42,103 bases of DNA. Source: Schleiferiaceae bacterium (GTDB lineage: Bacteria > Bacteroidota > Bacteroidia > Flavobacteriales > Schleiferiaceae). The stretch is taken from the NCBI GenBank assembly GCA_022426185.1, contig JAKMEB010000024.1:1-42103 (forward strand). Reading direction: 5' to 3'. The notes beneath the pieces were generated by a model that did no database searches, was not told the DNA's origin, and saw only the letters and a list, made by a program, of their open reading frames with translations. The first letter of the stretch is position 1. Every line of letters starts with the position of its first letter. Below are positions 32,133-40,840 of this stretch, piece after piece. A program made the translations under genes and the position numbers.

Positions 32133-33464
32133 TTATTGTGCGTTAGTAGCTTGTGGTTCTTCACTTTTTGGAAGATATTTTAATACGACTCTGTTATCCT
32201 TAACGAGGTATTGTTTCGCCACGCGCTGGATATCTTCTCGAGTCACTTTTTGATAACGGGCCAATTCCGTATTGATCAAGTCAGCATCACCGTAATACGT
32301 ATGATAATTTGCTAATGATTCCGCAATACCTGCCATGGAAGAATTACTCTGAATAAAGCCACTTTCCATCTGGTTCTGAATTTTCTCAAACTCACGCTCT
32401 GAAATTAATTCAGTCTGGAGTTTTGCGATCTCCTCTTCCAATGCTGGGGTCATATCATCAATCCCTTTGCCAGCGTTGGCCAATGAGAATGTGATGAAGG
32501 CACCACCTTGCTCCAAGGTGAATGGGAACGCAAAAACCTGCAGGGCAGTTTGGTCTTGATCTACCAAACGTTTGTACATGCGAGAAGAAGGTCCACCGCT
32601 CAAAACTGTAGAAGCCATTTGCAAAGCATAGGCGTCCTCTGAAGTCTGCGGCGGCATTCTATATCCCATCATTACTGCCGGAAGTTGAATGTTGTCGTAA
32701 ACAGTTAATGTTTTCTCGCCGCCTAGAGCAGGCTCCTCTACCGTTGGTTGAACCACAGGTGTTCCTGCTGGGATAGCGCCAAAGTAAGCTTCCACTAATT
32801 CTTTAGTGTTCGCCACATCAATGTCGCCGGCAATACTCAACGTTGCATTGTTAGGGATGTAAAATTTCTTGTAGAAATTCATGAATTCATCCAATTGTGC
32901 GGCATTCAAATGGTCCATAGAACCAATAGGTACCCAATTGTACGGATGCTCAGTATATAAGTTCTTCATCATGTTTTCCAACCAAGAGCCGTAGGGCTGA
33001 TTGTCTACACGTTGGCGCTTTTCTTCTTTAACCACTTCACGCTGCGTCTCCACACCGACCTGCTGGATGTTCGCGTGCATTAAACGCTCGCTCTCCAGCC
33101 ATAAGCCTAATTCCATTTGATTCGAAGGAAGCAACTCGTAATAAAAGGTCCTATCCTGTGAGGTATTCGCGTTGAGTGCTCCACCAGCGTTGGTCACATA
33201 ACTGTCGAACTCTCCCCTCTTTATATTCTCCGAGCCTTCAAAAAGTAGGTGTTCAAAAAAGTGTGCAAATCCAGTACGTTCTGGATTTTCATTCTTGCTT
33301 CCAACATGGTAAAGTACCGTAACAGCAGCAATTGGGGTAGTATGATCTTCATGCAGTATGACATGCAGACCATTGTCCAGATCATACTCTTCAAAGGAGA
33401 TGTTATTCTGAGCCTGAGCTCCACCTGCTAAAAACAGGGCTCCTATAATTAATAATCGTTTCAT
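32133..33464 (-). CDS. M16 family zinc peptidase, exported, active type
   Basis: A 443-residue periplasmic or surface peptidase. Signal peptide 1-18 (MKRLLIIGALFLAGGAQA), then the inverted zinc motif HFFEH (68-72) and the distal Glu in VETQREVVKEEKRQR. It keeps the general M16 layout of two structurally similar halves. With the downstream inactive homologue it should form a heterodimer. Promoter with -7 box TATATTTG is at 33494-33501. Confidence 0.92.
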   Translation of the reverse strand: MKRLLIIGALFLAGGAQAQNNISFEEYDLDNGLHVILHEDHTTPIAAVTVLYHVGSKNENPERTGFAHFFEHLLFEGSENIKRGEFDSYVTNAGGALNANTSQDRTFYYELLPSNQMELGLWLESERLMHANIQQVGVETQREVVKEEKRQRVDNQPYGSWLENMMKNLYTEHPYNWVPIGSMDHLNAAQLDEFMNFYKKFYIPNNATLSIAGDIDVANTKELVEAYFGAIPAGTPVVQPTVEEPALGGEKTLTVYDNIQLPAVMMGYRMPPQTSEDAYALQMASTVLSGGPSSRMYKRLVDQDQTALQVFAFPFTLEQGGAFITFSLANAGKGIDDMTPALEEEIAKLQTELISEREFEKIQNQMESGFIQSNSSMAGIAESLANYHTYYGDADLINTELARYQKVTREDIQRVAKQYLVKDNRVVLKYLPKSEEPQATNAQ

Positions 33465-33489
33465 GTAAATAGGTATATTTTCTGATATT

Positions 33490-33518
33490 CGCCCAAATAT
33501 ACGAGTCGCAGTTGGGCG
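33490..33518. promoter_or_regulatory. Promoter and flanking dyad of the M16 operon
   Basis: On the minus strand TATATTTG (33494-33501) is a perfect -7 box, leader about 26 nt. CGCCCAA (33490-33496) and TTGGGCG (33512-33518) form a 7-bp inverted repeat around the box, overlapping it on one side. This could be an operator. Confidence 0.5.
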
Positions 33519-33567
33519 GCCCTAATGAAGGTCTGACAGATTTTTTAGCATCAGATTATTTTAACAC

Positions 33568-33597
33568 TTTGTTTATCACCACTTTCTTGTATATTTG
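33568..33597 (+). promoter_or_regulatory. Promoter of rplU-rpmA
   Basis: A perfect -33 TTTG (33568-33571), 18 bp, then a perfect -7 box TATATTTG (33590-33597). It is the best match to the Bacteroidota consensus in the window. The expected start is about 17 nt before the rplU ATG at 33619. Confidence 0.85.
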
Positions 33598-33618
33598 CCA
33601 CCCTTAAAAACAAGTATA

Positions 33619-34092
33619 ATGTACGCAATTGTAGAGATAGCAGGGCTTCAATACAAAGTTGAGAAAGACCAACGCTTGTACGTAAACCGCTTGAATGTTG
33701 AGGCAGGGAAGAAAGTAAAATTCGACCGTGTCCTTCTCATTGAAGATAAAGGTGATGTAAAGGTTGGCGCCCCAGTTATAAACGGAGCAGTAGTAGAAGC
33801 GACCGTAAACAGCGAAGTAAAAGGCGATAAAGTCTTGATCTTCAAGAAGAAGCGCAGAAAAGGTTACCAAAAATTAAATGGTCACCGTCAAATCTTCACT
33901 TCAATCACTATTAACAAAATCACTGCGAAAGCTCCAGCGAAAAAAGCTGCAGCGAAAGCAACTGAAGAAACGGAAGCAGCTCCTAAAAAAGCAGCAGCTA
34001 AAAAGCCAGCAGCAAAGAAGCCAGCAGCAAAGAAGCCAGCAGTAAAAAAGGCCGCTCCCAAGAAATCAGAAGCTAAAGCGGAAAATAAATAA
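33619..34092 (+). CDS. rplU: 50S ribosomal protein L21 with Ala/Lys-rich tail
   Basis: A 157-residue large-subunit protein. Residues 1 to about 103 (MYAIVEIAGLQYKVEKDQ; IFKKKRRKGYQKLNGHRQIFT) are standard L21. The rest is an Ala/Lys/Pro-rich tail with three AAKKP-type repeats, absent from most L21 proteins. The start is the ATG at 33619; the upstream reading frame from 33595 would overlap the -7 box. rpmA follows after 3 bp. Confidence 0.95.
   Translation: MYAIVEIAGLQYKVEKDQRLYVNRLNVEAGKKVKFDRVLLIEDKGDVKVGAPVINGAVVEATVNSEVKGDKVLIFKKKRRKGYQKLNGHRQIFTSITINKITAKAPAKKAAAKATEETEAAPKKAAAKKPAAKKPAAKKPAVKKAAPKKSEAKAENK
34005..34049 (+). repeat. 15-bp tandem repeat in the rplU tail
   Basis: Three back-to-back units of GCCAGCAGCAAAGAA, the third with two base changes, encode the KPAAK repeats. 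This can expand or contract without breaking the frame. Confidence 0.85.
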
Positions 34093-34095
34093 GAT

Positions 34096-34353
34096 ATGGC
34101 TCACAAGAAAGGTGTCGGTAGTTCGAAAAACGGACGTGAATCAGCAAGTAAGCGCTTGGGTATCAAAATCTTTGGTGGTCAAGAAGCAATCGCAGGGAAC
34201 ATCATCGTTCGCCAGCGTGGAACTAAACACAACCCAGGTGAGAACGTAGGTGTCGGAAAAGACCATACGTTATTTGCTTTGGTTGATGGTAAAGTCGTTT
34301 TCAGAAAGAAAAAAGACAACAAATCTTACGTTAGCATCGAGCCTAACGCTTAA
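34096..34353 (+). CDS. rpmA: 50S ribosomal protein L27
   Basis: An 85-residue large-subunit protein near the peptidyl-transferase centre. It shows [20 protein letters not shown] and [22 protein letters not shown]. It begins MAHKKG directly, with no cleavable N-terminal extension as found in Firmicutes. It forms one unit with rplU, ending at a strong terminator. Confidence 0.98.
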   Translation: MAHKKGVGSSKNGRESASKRLGIKIFGGQEAIAGNIIVRQRGTKHNPGENVGVGKDHTLFALVDGKVVFRKKKDNKSYVSIEPNA

Positions 34354-34371
34354 GTAAACCACCACGATTCC

Positions 34372-34406
34372 AAAAAAGCCTGCTTATTTAAGCAGGCTTT
34401 TTTTTT
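34372..34406. terminator. Terminator after rpmA
   Basis: AAAAAAGCCTGCTT pairs with AAGCAGGCTTTTTT around ATTT, with a run of nine Ts; it can also end the minus-strand SDR gene's opposite transcript. Confidence 0.93.
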
Positions 34407-34408
34407 GA

Positions 34409-35494
34409 CTAATGCTCCGCCATCTTCTTCATGAATTTGCCAAGCTCCTTCGTAGAGGTCGAAAGGTCTCTATACCCATCTTGGAGCAATTCTGCACCAG
34501 AGGCGCCGTTGTAATGCGTTTTCGAAAAGAGCATGATGCGCATCTGTGCCGTAAAATAGTTCCCTAACCACGGTACACGCGATAAAAACGAAACGGCACG
34601 CATGCGATTCAGCCAAGGCTTTGCCTGCAAAAACATTAGTTTACGCACCTTACCTAATCCTAATTGCATCCATTGTAATAGTTCGAAGAAGGTCGGATGC
34701 GCGGCGACGGCAATAATAGGTCCTTCTAACTTTTGATGATGAGCAGCGTAAACGATCGACGCTACATCCCGCACATCTACGACACCAGAACAGCCGTCGG
34801 TGGCAAAAGGCAGAGTACCCTTCCAGAGTCTTTTCCACAACTCTTGAGGTGCCCTATGTAAAGGACCGATACCCAAAATAACACCTGGCCGAACCACAGT
34901 AGCAGATAATCCCTCTTGCTGTGCACGCCATACCTGGAGTTCTGAATAAATTTTACTTTTTGCATACGATCCCAATCCTACTTTCTTTTTAGACGGTTGA
35001 AAATCGTTTGGCTCTAAATATTCTGATTGACCCAGCGGTGCATTTCCGCCCATTACTGCAATGCTAGAGATGTGCGTAAAATGTGCAACCTCTAAGGCTG
35101 CTGCCATATGTAAGACCTCAGCCGTAATGTGCTCATTTTTATTGCCTCCAAAAAACGTGCGGTTAATATCTATCACGGCCGCTGCATGAACTATTGAATG
35201 TACCGCCCCTAGTTCATGTTGAACACAATACTGTGAGAGTAATTCCGCTGAACCAGCCCCGTAGTCTAAATCTAAATCGAGGAAATGAATGTTCGGTTGC
35301 TTGTATGCTTTTCTGGATTGACCGTAAAATTCAGCAACGCATTCCAGCTGCTCAAAAGAAGATGATGGACGCTTCGCACATAAAATCGTACCAGAATAGG
35401 GCGAGTTCTGGCCCCAACCCAGCAATTCTGCGAGGAAAAAGGCACCTAATTGGCCCGTAACACCTGTGATCAACAATGTATTCTTAGAATCCAT
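34409..35494 (-). CDS. Extended SDR (NAD-dependent epimerase/dehydratase-like)
   Basis: A 361-residue Rossmann enzyme: LLITGVTGQLGAFF gives the GxxGxxG nucleotide motif (11-17), VHAAAVID the SDR motif after beta-4, SSIAVMGG holds the catalytic Ser, and YAKSK the YxxxK pair. C-terminal region VVRPGVILGIGP shapes the substrate site. Members act on nucleotide sugars, sterols or polyketide-like substrates; this one resembles the 3-beta-HSD/male-sterility type more than a sugar epimerase, but substrate is unknown. Confidence 0.85.
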   Translation of the reverse strand: MDSKNTLLITGVTGQLGAFFLAELLGWGQNSPYSGTILCAKRPSSSFEQLECVAEFYGQSRKAYKQPNIHFLDLDLDYGAGSAELLSQYCVQHELGAVHSIVHAAAVIDINRTFFGGNKNEHITAEVLHMAAALEVAHFTHISSIAVMGGNAPLGQSEYLEPNDFQPSKKKVGLGSYAKSKIYSELQVWRAQQEGLSATVVRPGVILGIGPLHRAPQELWKRLWKGTLPFATDGCSGVVDVRDVASIVYAAHHQKLEGPIIAVAAHPTFFELLQWMQLGLGKVRKLMFLQAKPWLNRMRAVSFLSRVPWLGNYFTAQMRIMLFSKTHYNGASGAELLQDGYRDLSTSTKELGKFMKKMAEH

Positions 35495-35526
35495 AAAAAT
35501 GAACGTAGTGTGAAGTTAGTGGTTAT

Positions 35527-35534
35527 TACTTTTG
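35527..35534 (+). promoter_or_regulatory. -7 box of the mrp operon
   Basis: TACTTTTG matches TAnnTTTG and lies 19 bp before the mrp ATG at 35554. No clear -33 element. Confidence 0.55.
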
Positions 35535-35553
35535 CAACTCAAATCTTACCTCA

Positions 35554-36681
35554 ATGAAAAAAGGAGATATTCTAAAAGCGCTGGAAAGTGTAGGCAATAG
35601 TACAGAAAGCAATATTGTCGCAGCAGATTTGGTTCGAAATATTCAAATCTTCGGCGATGAGGTGATTGTGGACGCGGAGAGCATGAGTCCCACGCTACAA
35701 GCAAAGAAAAAGTTGGAGGTAGATATTATGAAGGCCATTCACGATCAGGTCGCTGAGAAAGCGAAGGTCATCGTGAACGTAAGTGTTAGCGAAAAATCCA
35801 AAGAAACTGCGGCCAACGTAATCAAAGGTGCACCCATACCTGGGGTTCAGAATATTATCGCCATTGCCTCCGGGAAAGGTGGTGTTGGCAAAAGCACGGT
35901 AACGGCAAATCTCGCCATCAGCTTAAGCCAAATGGGCTTTAAAGTAGGATTGATTGATGCAGATATCTATGGACCGTCGGCACCCTTGATGTTTGATGTT
36001 CAACATGCAAAACCCATGACCGTTCATGTGGATGGTAAATCGATGATGGGACCTGTAGAGGCCTACGGTATTAAAATCATGTCGATCGGCTTTTTTGCGA
36101 ATACAGATCAAGCGGTCGTGTGGAGAGGGCCTATGGCTACCAAAGCCTTAACCCAAATGATCCACGACACGCATTGGAACGAATTGGACTTTTTATTGAT
36201 TGATTTGCCTCCTGGAACAGGTGATATTCACCTCAGTATGGTTCAAAACATGCCGGTTACGGGGGCTGTAGTGGTGAGCACCCCGCAAAAAGTTGCGCTG
36301 GCGGATGCTCGAAAGGGAGTCGCCATGTTCCACATGGATCAAATCAATGTACCTGTTTTGGGTATTCTTGAAAACATGAGTTACTTCTCTCCGCCGGAAT
36401 TACCAGAGAATAAATATTATTTGTTCGGAAAAGAAGGCGCAAAGGATCTCGCACACCAATTAGATGTACCTTTCCTTGGAGAACTTCCGCTCATACAGAG
36501 CATCCGAGAAGCCGGTGATGTGGGACGTCCTGCAGCATTGCAAGAGGGAACCAGCATCCCGTTGGCTTTTGAAGAAATCGCTCGTAATATTGTAGCTGAA
36601 GTGGCACAACGCAATGAAAACCTGCCGCCAACAGAAATAGTTAGGATCACCACCATGGCCGGCTGTTCACCTAAAAAATAA
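35554..36681 (+). CDS. Mrp/ApbC family Fe-S cluster carrier ATPase
   Basis: A 375-residue cytosolic P-loop ATPase that carries Fe-S clusters to target proteins. An N-terminal MIP18/DUF59-like domain (about 1-85) is followed by the deviant Walker A ASGKGGVGKST (105-115), then DADIYGPSAPLM and LLIDLPPGTGD. The usual C-terminal CxxC is not visible; one Cys lies near the end (AGCSPKK). The nifU-like gene follows within 10 bp, consistent with cluster assembly. Confidence 0.93.
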   Translation: MKKGDILKALESVGNSTESNIVAADLVRNIQIFGDEVIVDAESMSPTLQAKKKLEVDIMKAIHDQVAEKAKVIVNVSVSEKSKETAANVIKGAPIPGVQNIIAIASGKGGVGKSTVTANLAISLSQMGFKVGLIDADIYGPSAPLMFDVQHAKPMTVHVDGKSMMGPVEAYGIKIMSIGFFANTDQAVVWRGPMATKALTQMIHDTHWNELDFLLIDLPPGTGDIHLSMVQNMPVTGAVVVSTPQKVALADARKGVAMFHMDQINVPVLGILENMSYFSPPELPENKYYLFGKEGAKDLAHQLDVPFLGELPLIQSIREAGDVGRPAALQEGTSIPLAFEEIARNIVAEVAQRNENLPPTEIVRITTMAGCSPKK

Positions 36682-36691
36682 ATACTTGATC

Positions 36692-36925
36692 GTGAGTGAC
36701 CTAAACGAACGTATAGAAAAAGCCTTAGAAGAAGTTCGACCTTTTCTCGCAAATGATGGGGGCGATGTGACCTTAGAGGGTATTGAAGACACCACGGTTA
36801 AAGTCAAATTTCATGGCGCCTGTGTGGGCTGCAAAGTCAGCGATTTCACACTTAAAGGTGGTATTGAAGCGACCATAAAAAAATATGTACCGGAAATCGA
36901 TCGCGTGATTGCGGTAGATGCCTAA
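36692..36925 (+). CDS. NFU-type (NifU C-terminal domain) Fe-S scaffold protein
   Basis: A 77-residue protein made of one NifU-like domain: VRPFLANDGGDVTLEGI and the cluster-binding GACVGC (Cys44 and Cys47). It binds a [4Fe-4S] cluster for delivery. The start codon is GTG at 36692; a TTG at 36686 in the same frame is an alternative. It is second in the mrp operon, 12 bp before serS. Confidence 0.93.
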   Translation: MSDLNERIEKALEEVRPFLANDGGDVTLEGIEDTTVKVKFHGACVGCKVSDFTLKGGIEATIKKYVPEIDRVIAVDA

Positions 36926-36937
36926 ACCTAGAATATC

Positions 36938-38209
36938 ATGCTGCAAATTCAGCGAATCAGACAGGAGCCCGAGGGCATTATTGAAGGTCTTAAAAAACGC
37001 GGTATCGATGCAAGCGAAACCGTTCATGCCTTAATTGATTTAGATGCGAAGCGTCGTGCCATTCGTCATGAAATGGAAGAAAATCAGCGCCGATTGAACG
37101 GACTATCTAAAGAGATCGGGGAGCTTTTTAAAAGTGGCCGCGCCCAAGAGGCCAATGTGCTGAAAGAGGAGACCGGAACCCTTAAAGACGCCATTAAAGA
37201 CCTCAGCGATCAGGTGCAATCCATTGCTACCGAGGAGCAGAACCTCCTACTGAGTTTACCCAACGTACCGCATGAAAGTGTCAAAGCCGGTCGTGATGAG
37301 AATGACAATGAAGAGGTAAAGCGTGTAGGTACCATACCGACCTTACATGAAGGTGCAAAGCCGCACTGGGATCTAGCAGATCAATACGATTTGATCGATT
37401 TCGAATTGGGAGTTAAAATTACCGGAGCAGGATTCCCTGTTTATAAAAATCATGGTGCTCGATTGCAACGTGCAATGATCAATTTCTTTCTTGACGAAAA
37501 TAGAGCAGCGGGTTACACGGAATACCAAGTGCCTCATTTCGTAAATGCCGCATCTGGATACGGCACAGGACAGCTTCCCGATAAAGAGGGACAGATGTAT
37601 GAAATGCCAGTGGACGGTTTGTATGCCATTCCAACGGCAGAAGTTCCGGTAACGAACATGTTCCGTGACGAAATTGTCAACGCGAAAAATTTCCCCATTA
37701 AGAGTACAGGCTATACGCCATGCTTTAGACGTGAGGCAGGATCTTATGGGAAGGATGTCAGAGGGCTGAACCGTTTGCACCAATTTGACAAAGTAGAAAT
37801 AGTCAGTATTACTCACCCAGAGCAGAGCTATATGCTACTCGATGAAATGGTCTCGCATGTTGCCGGACTCCTCGACAAGCTTGAATTGCCTTATAGAATT
37901 TTACGCCTTTGCGGTGGCGACGCTGGATTCACCTCTGCGCTCACCTATGATTTTGAGGTATATAGTGCGGCACAGGAGCGTTGGCTCGAAGTGAGTAGTG
38001 TCTCAAATTTTGAAACCTTCCAAGCGAACCGTTTGAAATTACGCTTCAAGGATGAAGACGGCAAGAGCCAATTGTGTCACACGCTCAACGGATCTGCTAT
38101 GGCTTTACCCCGTGTACTTGCTGCGCTTTTAGAAAATCACCAACACGCCGATGGTATCCATATTCCCAAAGCATTGGTTTCTTACACTGGATTCGATAAA
38201 ATAGTTTAG
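36938..38209 (+). CDS. serS: Serine-tRNA ligase
   Basis: A 423-residue class II synthetase. The N-terminal coiled-coil arm (about 28-110) grips the long variable arm of tRNA-Ser; the core has GTGQLPDKEGQMYEM, TPCFRREAGSYGKDVRGLNRLHQFDKVE (motif 2) and the ATP-binding motif 3 NGSAMALPRVLAALLENHQ. Length is normal. It is inside the mrp operon with no gap for a separate promoter. Confidence 0.97.
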   Translation: MLQIQRIRQEPEGIIEGLKKRGIDASETVHALIDLDAKRRAIRHEMEENQRRLNGLSKEIGELFKSGRAQEANVLKEETGTLKDAIKDLSDQVQSIATEEQNLLLSLPNVPHESVKAGRDENDNEEVKRVGTIPTLHEGAKPHWDLADQYDLIDFELGVKITGAGFPVYKNHGARLQRAMINFFLDENRAAGYTEYQVPHFVNAASGYGTGQLPDKEGQMYEMPVDGLYAIPTAEVPVTNMFRDEIVNAKNFPIKSTGYTPCFRREAGSYGKDVRGLNRLHQFDKVEIVSITHPEQSYMLLDEMVSHVAGLLDKLELPYRILRLCGGDAGFTSALTYDFEVYSAAQERWLEVSSVSNFETFQANRLKLRFKDEDGKSQLCHTLNGSAMALPRVLAALLENHQHADGIHIPKALVSYTGFDKIV

Positions 38210-38212
38210 GCC

Positions 38213-38770
38213 ATGCGAAAACTGCTCGTGTTCTGCCTGCTGAGTTTATTTGTGATGAGTTGCGCTAAAGAGCCGTGGCAAATCGAGATGGGGCGCCGTC
38301 TGGATTCTATGGTTGTTTTAACCGAAAGCCACGAACGGGTAATTGCCAGCACCGATGCCGAGCAGGTCGCTGCTGCCGCTGCTGTTCTGGGCACGCATCA
38401 AATTTTCTTCTTGGAACAATTGGATGAAATGGCGCGTCTGGAAGTGCCTAGATCCATGTATACGGGTCCACTCGAGACGATGAAAAACTGCTCCAAATAT
38501 TTAAATCGTGTACTTACAGCAAGAGATTTGAATCCGAAAAAAAACCACATACGTCTCTCCAACTTGAGGCATGATGTGCTCAAGGGTCATCTCGATAGTA
38601 CTGCGGCAATTCAATATTACAACCAAGAAGCTATGTCGTTACGAGATCTTGACCGTACGATGAACAAAAGCTACGGTGGTTGTTTTACATGCCTTCGAGA
38701 ATACGACGCCTTGGTGCTAGAATTAGACTCCTTGAAAGGCTTTATTTTGGAGCCTAATGCGGTCCGTTAA
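38213..38770 (+). CDS. Predicted lipoprotein with C-terminal CxxC, unknown function
   Basis: A 185-residue lipoprotein; lipobox FVMSC puts the lipid on Cys17. The mature part looks wholly helical, with a possible four-helix bundle (DSMVVLTESHERVI; FFLEQLDEMARLEV; ETMKNCSKYLNRVLTAR; LDRTMNKSYGGCFTCLREYDALVLELDSL). Two Cys (157 and 160) near the end form CxxC in GGCFTCLREYD, without the His needed for c-type heme. I do not know the family; it may bind metal or form a disulfide. It starts 3 nt after serS and overlaps the next gene by 14 bp. Confidence 0.75.
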   Translation: MRKLLVFCLLSLFVMSCAKEPWQIEMGRRLDSMVVLTESHERVIASTDAEQVAAAAAVLGTHQIFFLEQLDEMARLEVPRSMYTGPLETMKNCSKYLNRVLTARDLNPKKNHIRLSNLRHDVLKGHLDSTAAIQYYNQEAMSLRDLDRTMNKSYGGCFTCLREYDALVLELDSLKGFILEPNAVR

Positions 38771-40526
38771 ACTACTTTCCATCCTTCTTCTACCCCTCTT
38801 AAGTATGGGGCAAAACGGGCTGTCACAATGCGACAGCTTAATGATTAAACGTGACTTTGAAGCTGCAACTGTTTGCCTAGAAAACCTGTATGCTGAAAAT
38901 CCGGTGGGACCTGCTTACCAAAAACTACTTGAGGCCTATCTCATCCTTGAAGATTCAAGTAAGGTCTTAAAATTGGCCCGCAAGCAGAGTAAAGCCCACG
39001 GACAATCCAAACCGTCCTATTACGTCGATTACTGGCATTTCAGTCGTACGCTTGGGCGACGAGGTCCAGATTTTGATGTCCTCGAAAACCTCACTCGAAA
39101 CAATCCTTTCTCTGCACGCTCAAGCGCCGTGCAACTTGAAAAATACAACTACATCGAAGCAGCTGTACAGCTCTATTTAATTGCTGAAGCTACACAACCG
39201 AACGTGCGAACCGCTTTCGAAAGAGGACAATTGCATGCGCAGCTAGGACAGTACGAGGAACAATATGAAGCCTATATTCTCGCCGCTCGACAAAACAGCA
39301 GCTACCTGAATAGCATCAAGATTCGAATTGCCAACAACCTGAGTGACGATCCTGAAGGAACACACAACACAGCAATCAAGAAAGTCTTGTATGATGCCGT
39401 CAAAAATTCTGCTGACCCGTTGGTTGAGCAACTTCTACTTTTTGTGTTGCGTCAAGAAGGAAGTTTCGATCGCGCCTTTACATTTATGCGTTCAAGATTT
39501 GATGGGAATACCTCCATTCAGCCTTTTTTACAGGTTATGCGTGAAGCGAGAGAGGCGGATGCGGACGATTTAGCGGTGGAAATTGGCCAATTTTTATTAG
39601 CCCAAAAAACTGCATTAGTGCAACAACGTGGAACCAACAGTGTCTTGCTTGAACTTGGTAAATGCCATGAAAAAACAAAAAATCACGCGGCGGTTTTTGC
39701 GCTAGCCGAAGCCTATAAAGCAGGCAGCTGCTCAGCCTGTTTTGAATGGGAACGCTACCGTGCAACTTTCCTTTTTGAATACGCTTCAGCGCCTGAAGAC
39801 AGCCTACAACACTTGCTTGACTTTGAATCAGATTTGGCGTTATTACGAGAACGTTATCCTAGAAATATGCAGCGTGGCCTTACCTATTTGAGCCAAGGCA
39901 AAGCCAACCTGCGTTATGGTTATTTTGAAGATGCACTCATGGAGTTCGCGCGTGCCGAAGCGTTACTTAAAGATTCCAATGAAGGCGATAAGGCCCGCTT
40001 ACAAAAAGCCATGTGTGCTTTTTACGACGGTGACGTTTCCTGGGCAAAGACCCAATTAGAGGTCCTTTTGCAGAGTACCAGTAAATCCATTGCAAATGAT
40101 GCTTTAGAAAACGCATTAATGATCAGCGCTAATTCTGTTGAAGATACCTTAATGGACGGGCTGAGGCTTATTCGCGTCCCCATGCTTTTAGAAGCTCAAG
40201 GCAAAACAACTGCTGCTGTATCTGCCTACAAAGATTTGAAAAACAGTCTTATTGTGCACGAGCTGTTCGATGATGTTTGTTTAAAATTGGGTAAACTCTA
40301 TGTAGAAACGGCGCAATGGGAAGCTGCACTTGCCGAATTTTTGCTTGTGGAACAAGCCGCCGGAGAAGGCATGTGGAAGGAAGACGCACTGTTTTACGCT
40401 GCTAAATGTCGCTTCGAGCTGGGTCAAACTGAAGCTCAGTTGGCCTTAGAGGCCTATTTACTGAACTACCCTGTTGGATTATATTTTGATCAAGCTAGGG
40501 CCATGTATCGTACCTTAGCACTATGA
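38757..40526 (+). CDS. Exported TPR protein
   Basis: A 589-residue protein with a signal peptide (MRSVKLLSILLLPLLSMGQ) and alpha-helical repeats throughout, e.g. AEATQPNVRTAFERGQLHAQLGQYEEQYEAY, RGLTYLSQGKANLRYGYFEDALMEFARAEALL and WEAALAEFLLVEQAAGEGMWKEDALFYAAKCRFELG. This is a TPR solenoid of the periplasm or outer membrane, likely a scaffold. Overlaps its neighbours on both sides (14 bp and 4 bp). Confidence 0.87.
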   Translation: MRSVKLLSILLLPLLSMGQNGLSQCDSLMIKRDFEAATVCLENLYAENPVGPAYQKLLEAYLILEDSSKVLKLARKQSKAHGQSKPSYYVDYWHFSRTLGRRGPDFDVLENLTRNNPFSARSSAVQLEKYNYIEAAVQLYLIAEATQPNVRTAFERGQLHAQLGQYEEQYEAYILAARQNSSYLNSIKIRIANNLSDDPEGTHNTAIKKVLYDAVKNSADPLVEQLLLFVLRQEGSFDRAFTFMRSRFDGNTSIQPFLQVMREAREADADDLAVEIGQFLLAQKTALVQQRGTNSVLLELGKCHEKTKNHAAVFALAEAYKAGSCSACFEWERYRATFLFEYASAPEDSLQHLLDFESDLALLRERYPRNMQRGLTYLSQGKANLRYGYFEDALMEFARAEALLKDSNEGDKARLQKAMCAFYDGDVSWAKTQLEVLLQSTSKSIANDALENALMISANSVEDTLMDGLRLIRVPMLLEAQGKTTAAVSAYKDLKNSLIVHELFDDVCLKLGKLYVETAQWEAALAEFLLVEQAAGEGMWKEDALFYAAKCRFELGQTEAQLALEAYLLNYPVGLYFDQARAMYRTLAL

Positions 40527-40840
40527 GTCAACACATTTATAATGTTACCATTGTAGTCGACAGTACCATTGAATCGAAATGGAGACAATGGATGGTGAAG
40601 GAGCATATTCCCGAGGTCATGGACACGGGAATGTTTAGAAGTTTTCTTTTCACACAAGTCTTTCCTGAACAGGAACAAGACAATCCGAGCTACAGCATAC
40701 AGTACCGCGCTGCAGATCTAGAAAGCATTAAACTGTACATGGAACTCTACGGTCCCGAATTGCGTAAAAAAACGGAAAATGCTTGGGGGACGCATGCACT
40801 CGCCTTTAGGACCATCCTTGAAGTGATCGACGAGAAATAA
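40523..40840 (+). CDS. DUF4286 family protein
   Basis: A 105-residue cytosolic protein with the family pattern IYNVTIVVDSTIESKWRQWM, KEHIPEVMDTGMF and SIQYRAADLESIKLYMELYGPELR, resembling a small ferredoxin-like (dimeric alpha-beta) fold. Function unknown. Starts by the ATGA overlap with the TPR gene and ends in a TAATG overlap with the M16 gene. Confidence 0.88.
   Translation: MSQHIYNVTIVVDSTIESKWRQWMVKEHIPEVMDTGMFRSFLFTQVFPEQEQDNPSYSIQYRAADLESIKLYMELYGPELRKKTENAWGTHALAFRTILEVIDEK

Noticed and set aside
34005-34049. Tandem repeat as a CRISPR or mobile-element mark
   Set aside because: The units are in frame inside the rplU tail, have no spacers, and encode the KPAAK repeat.
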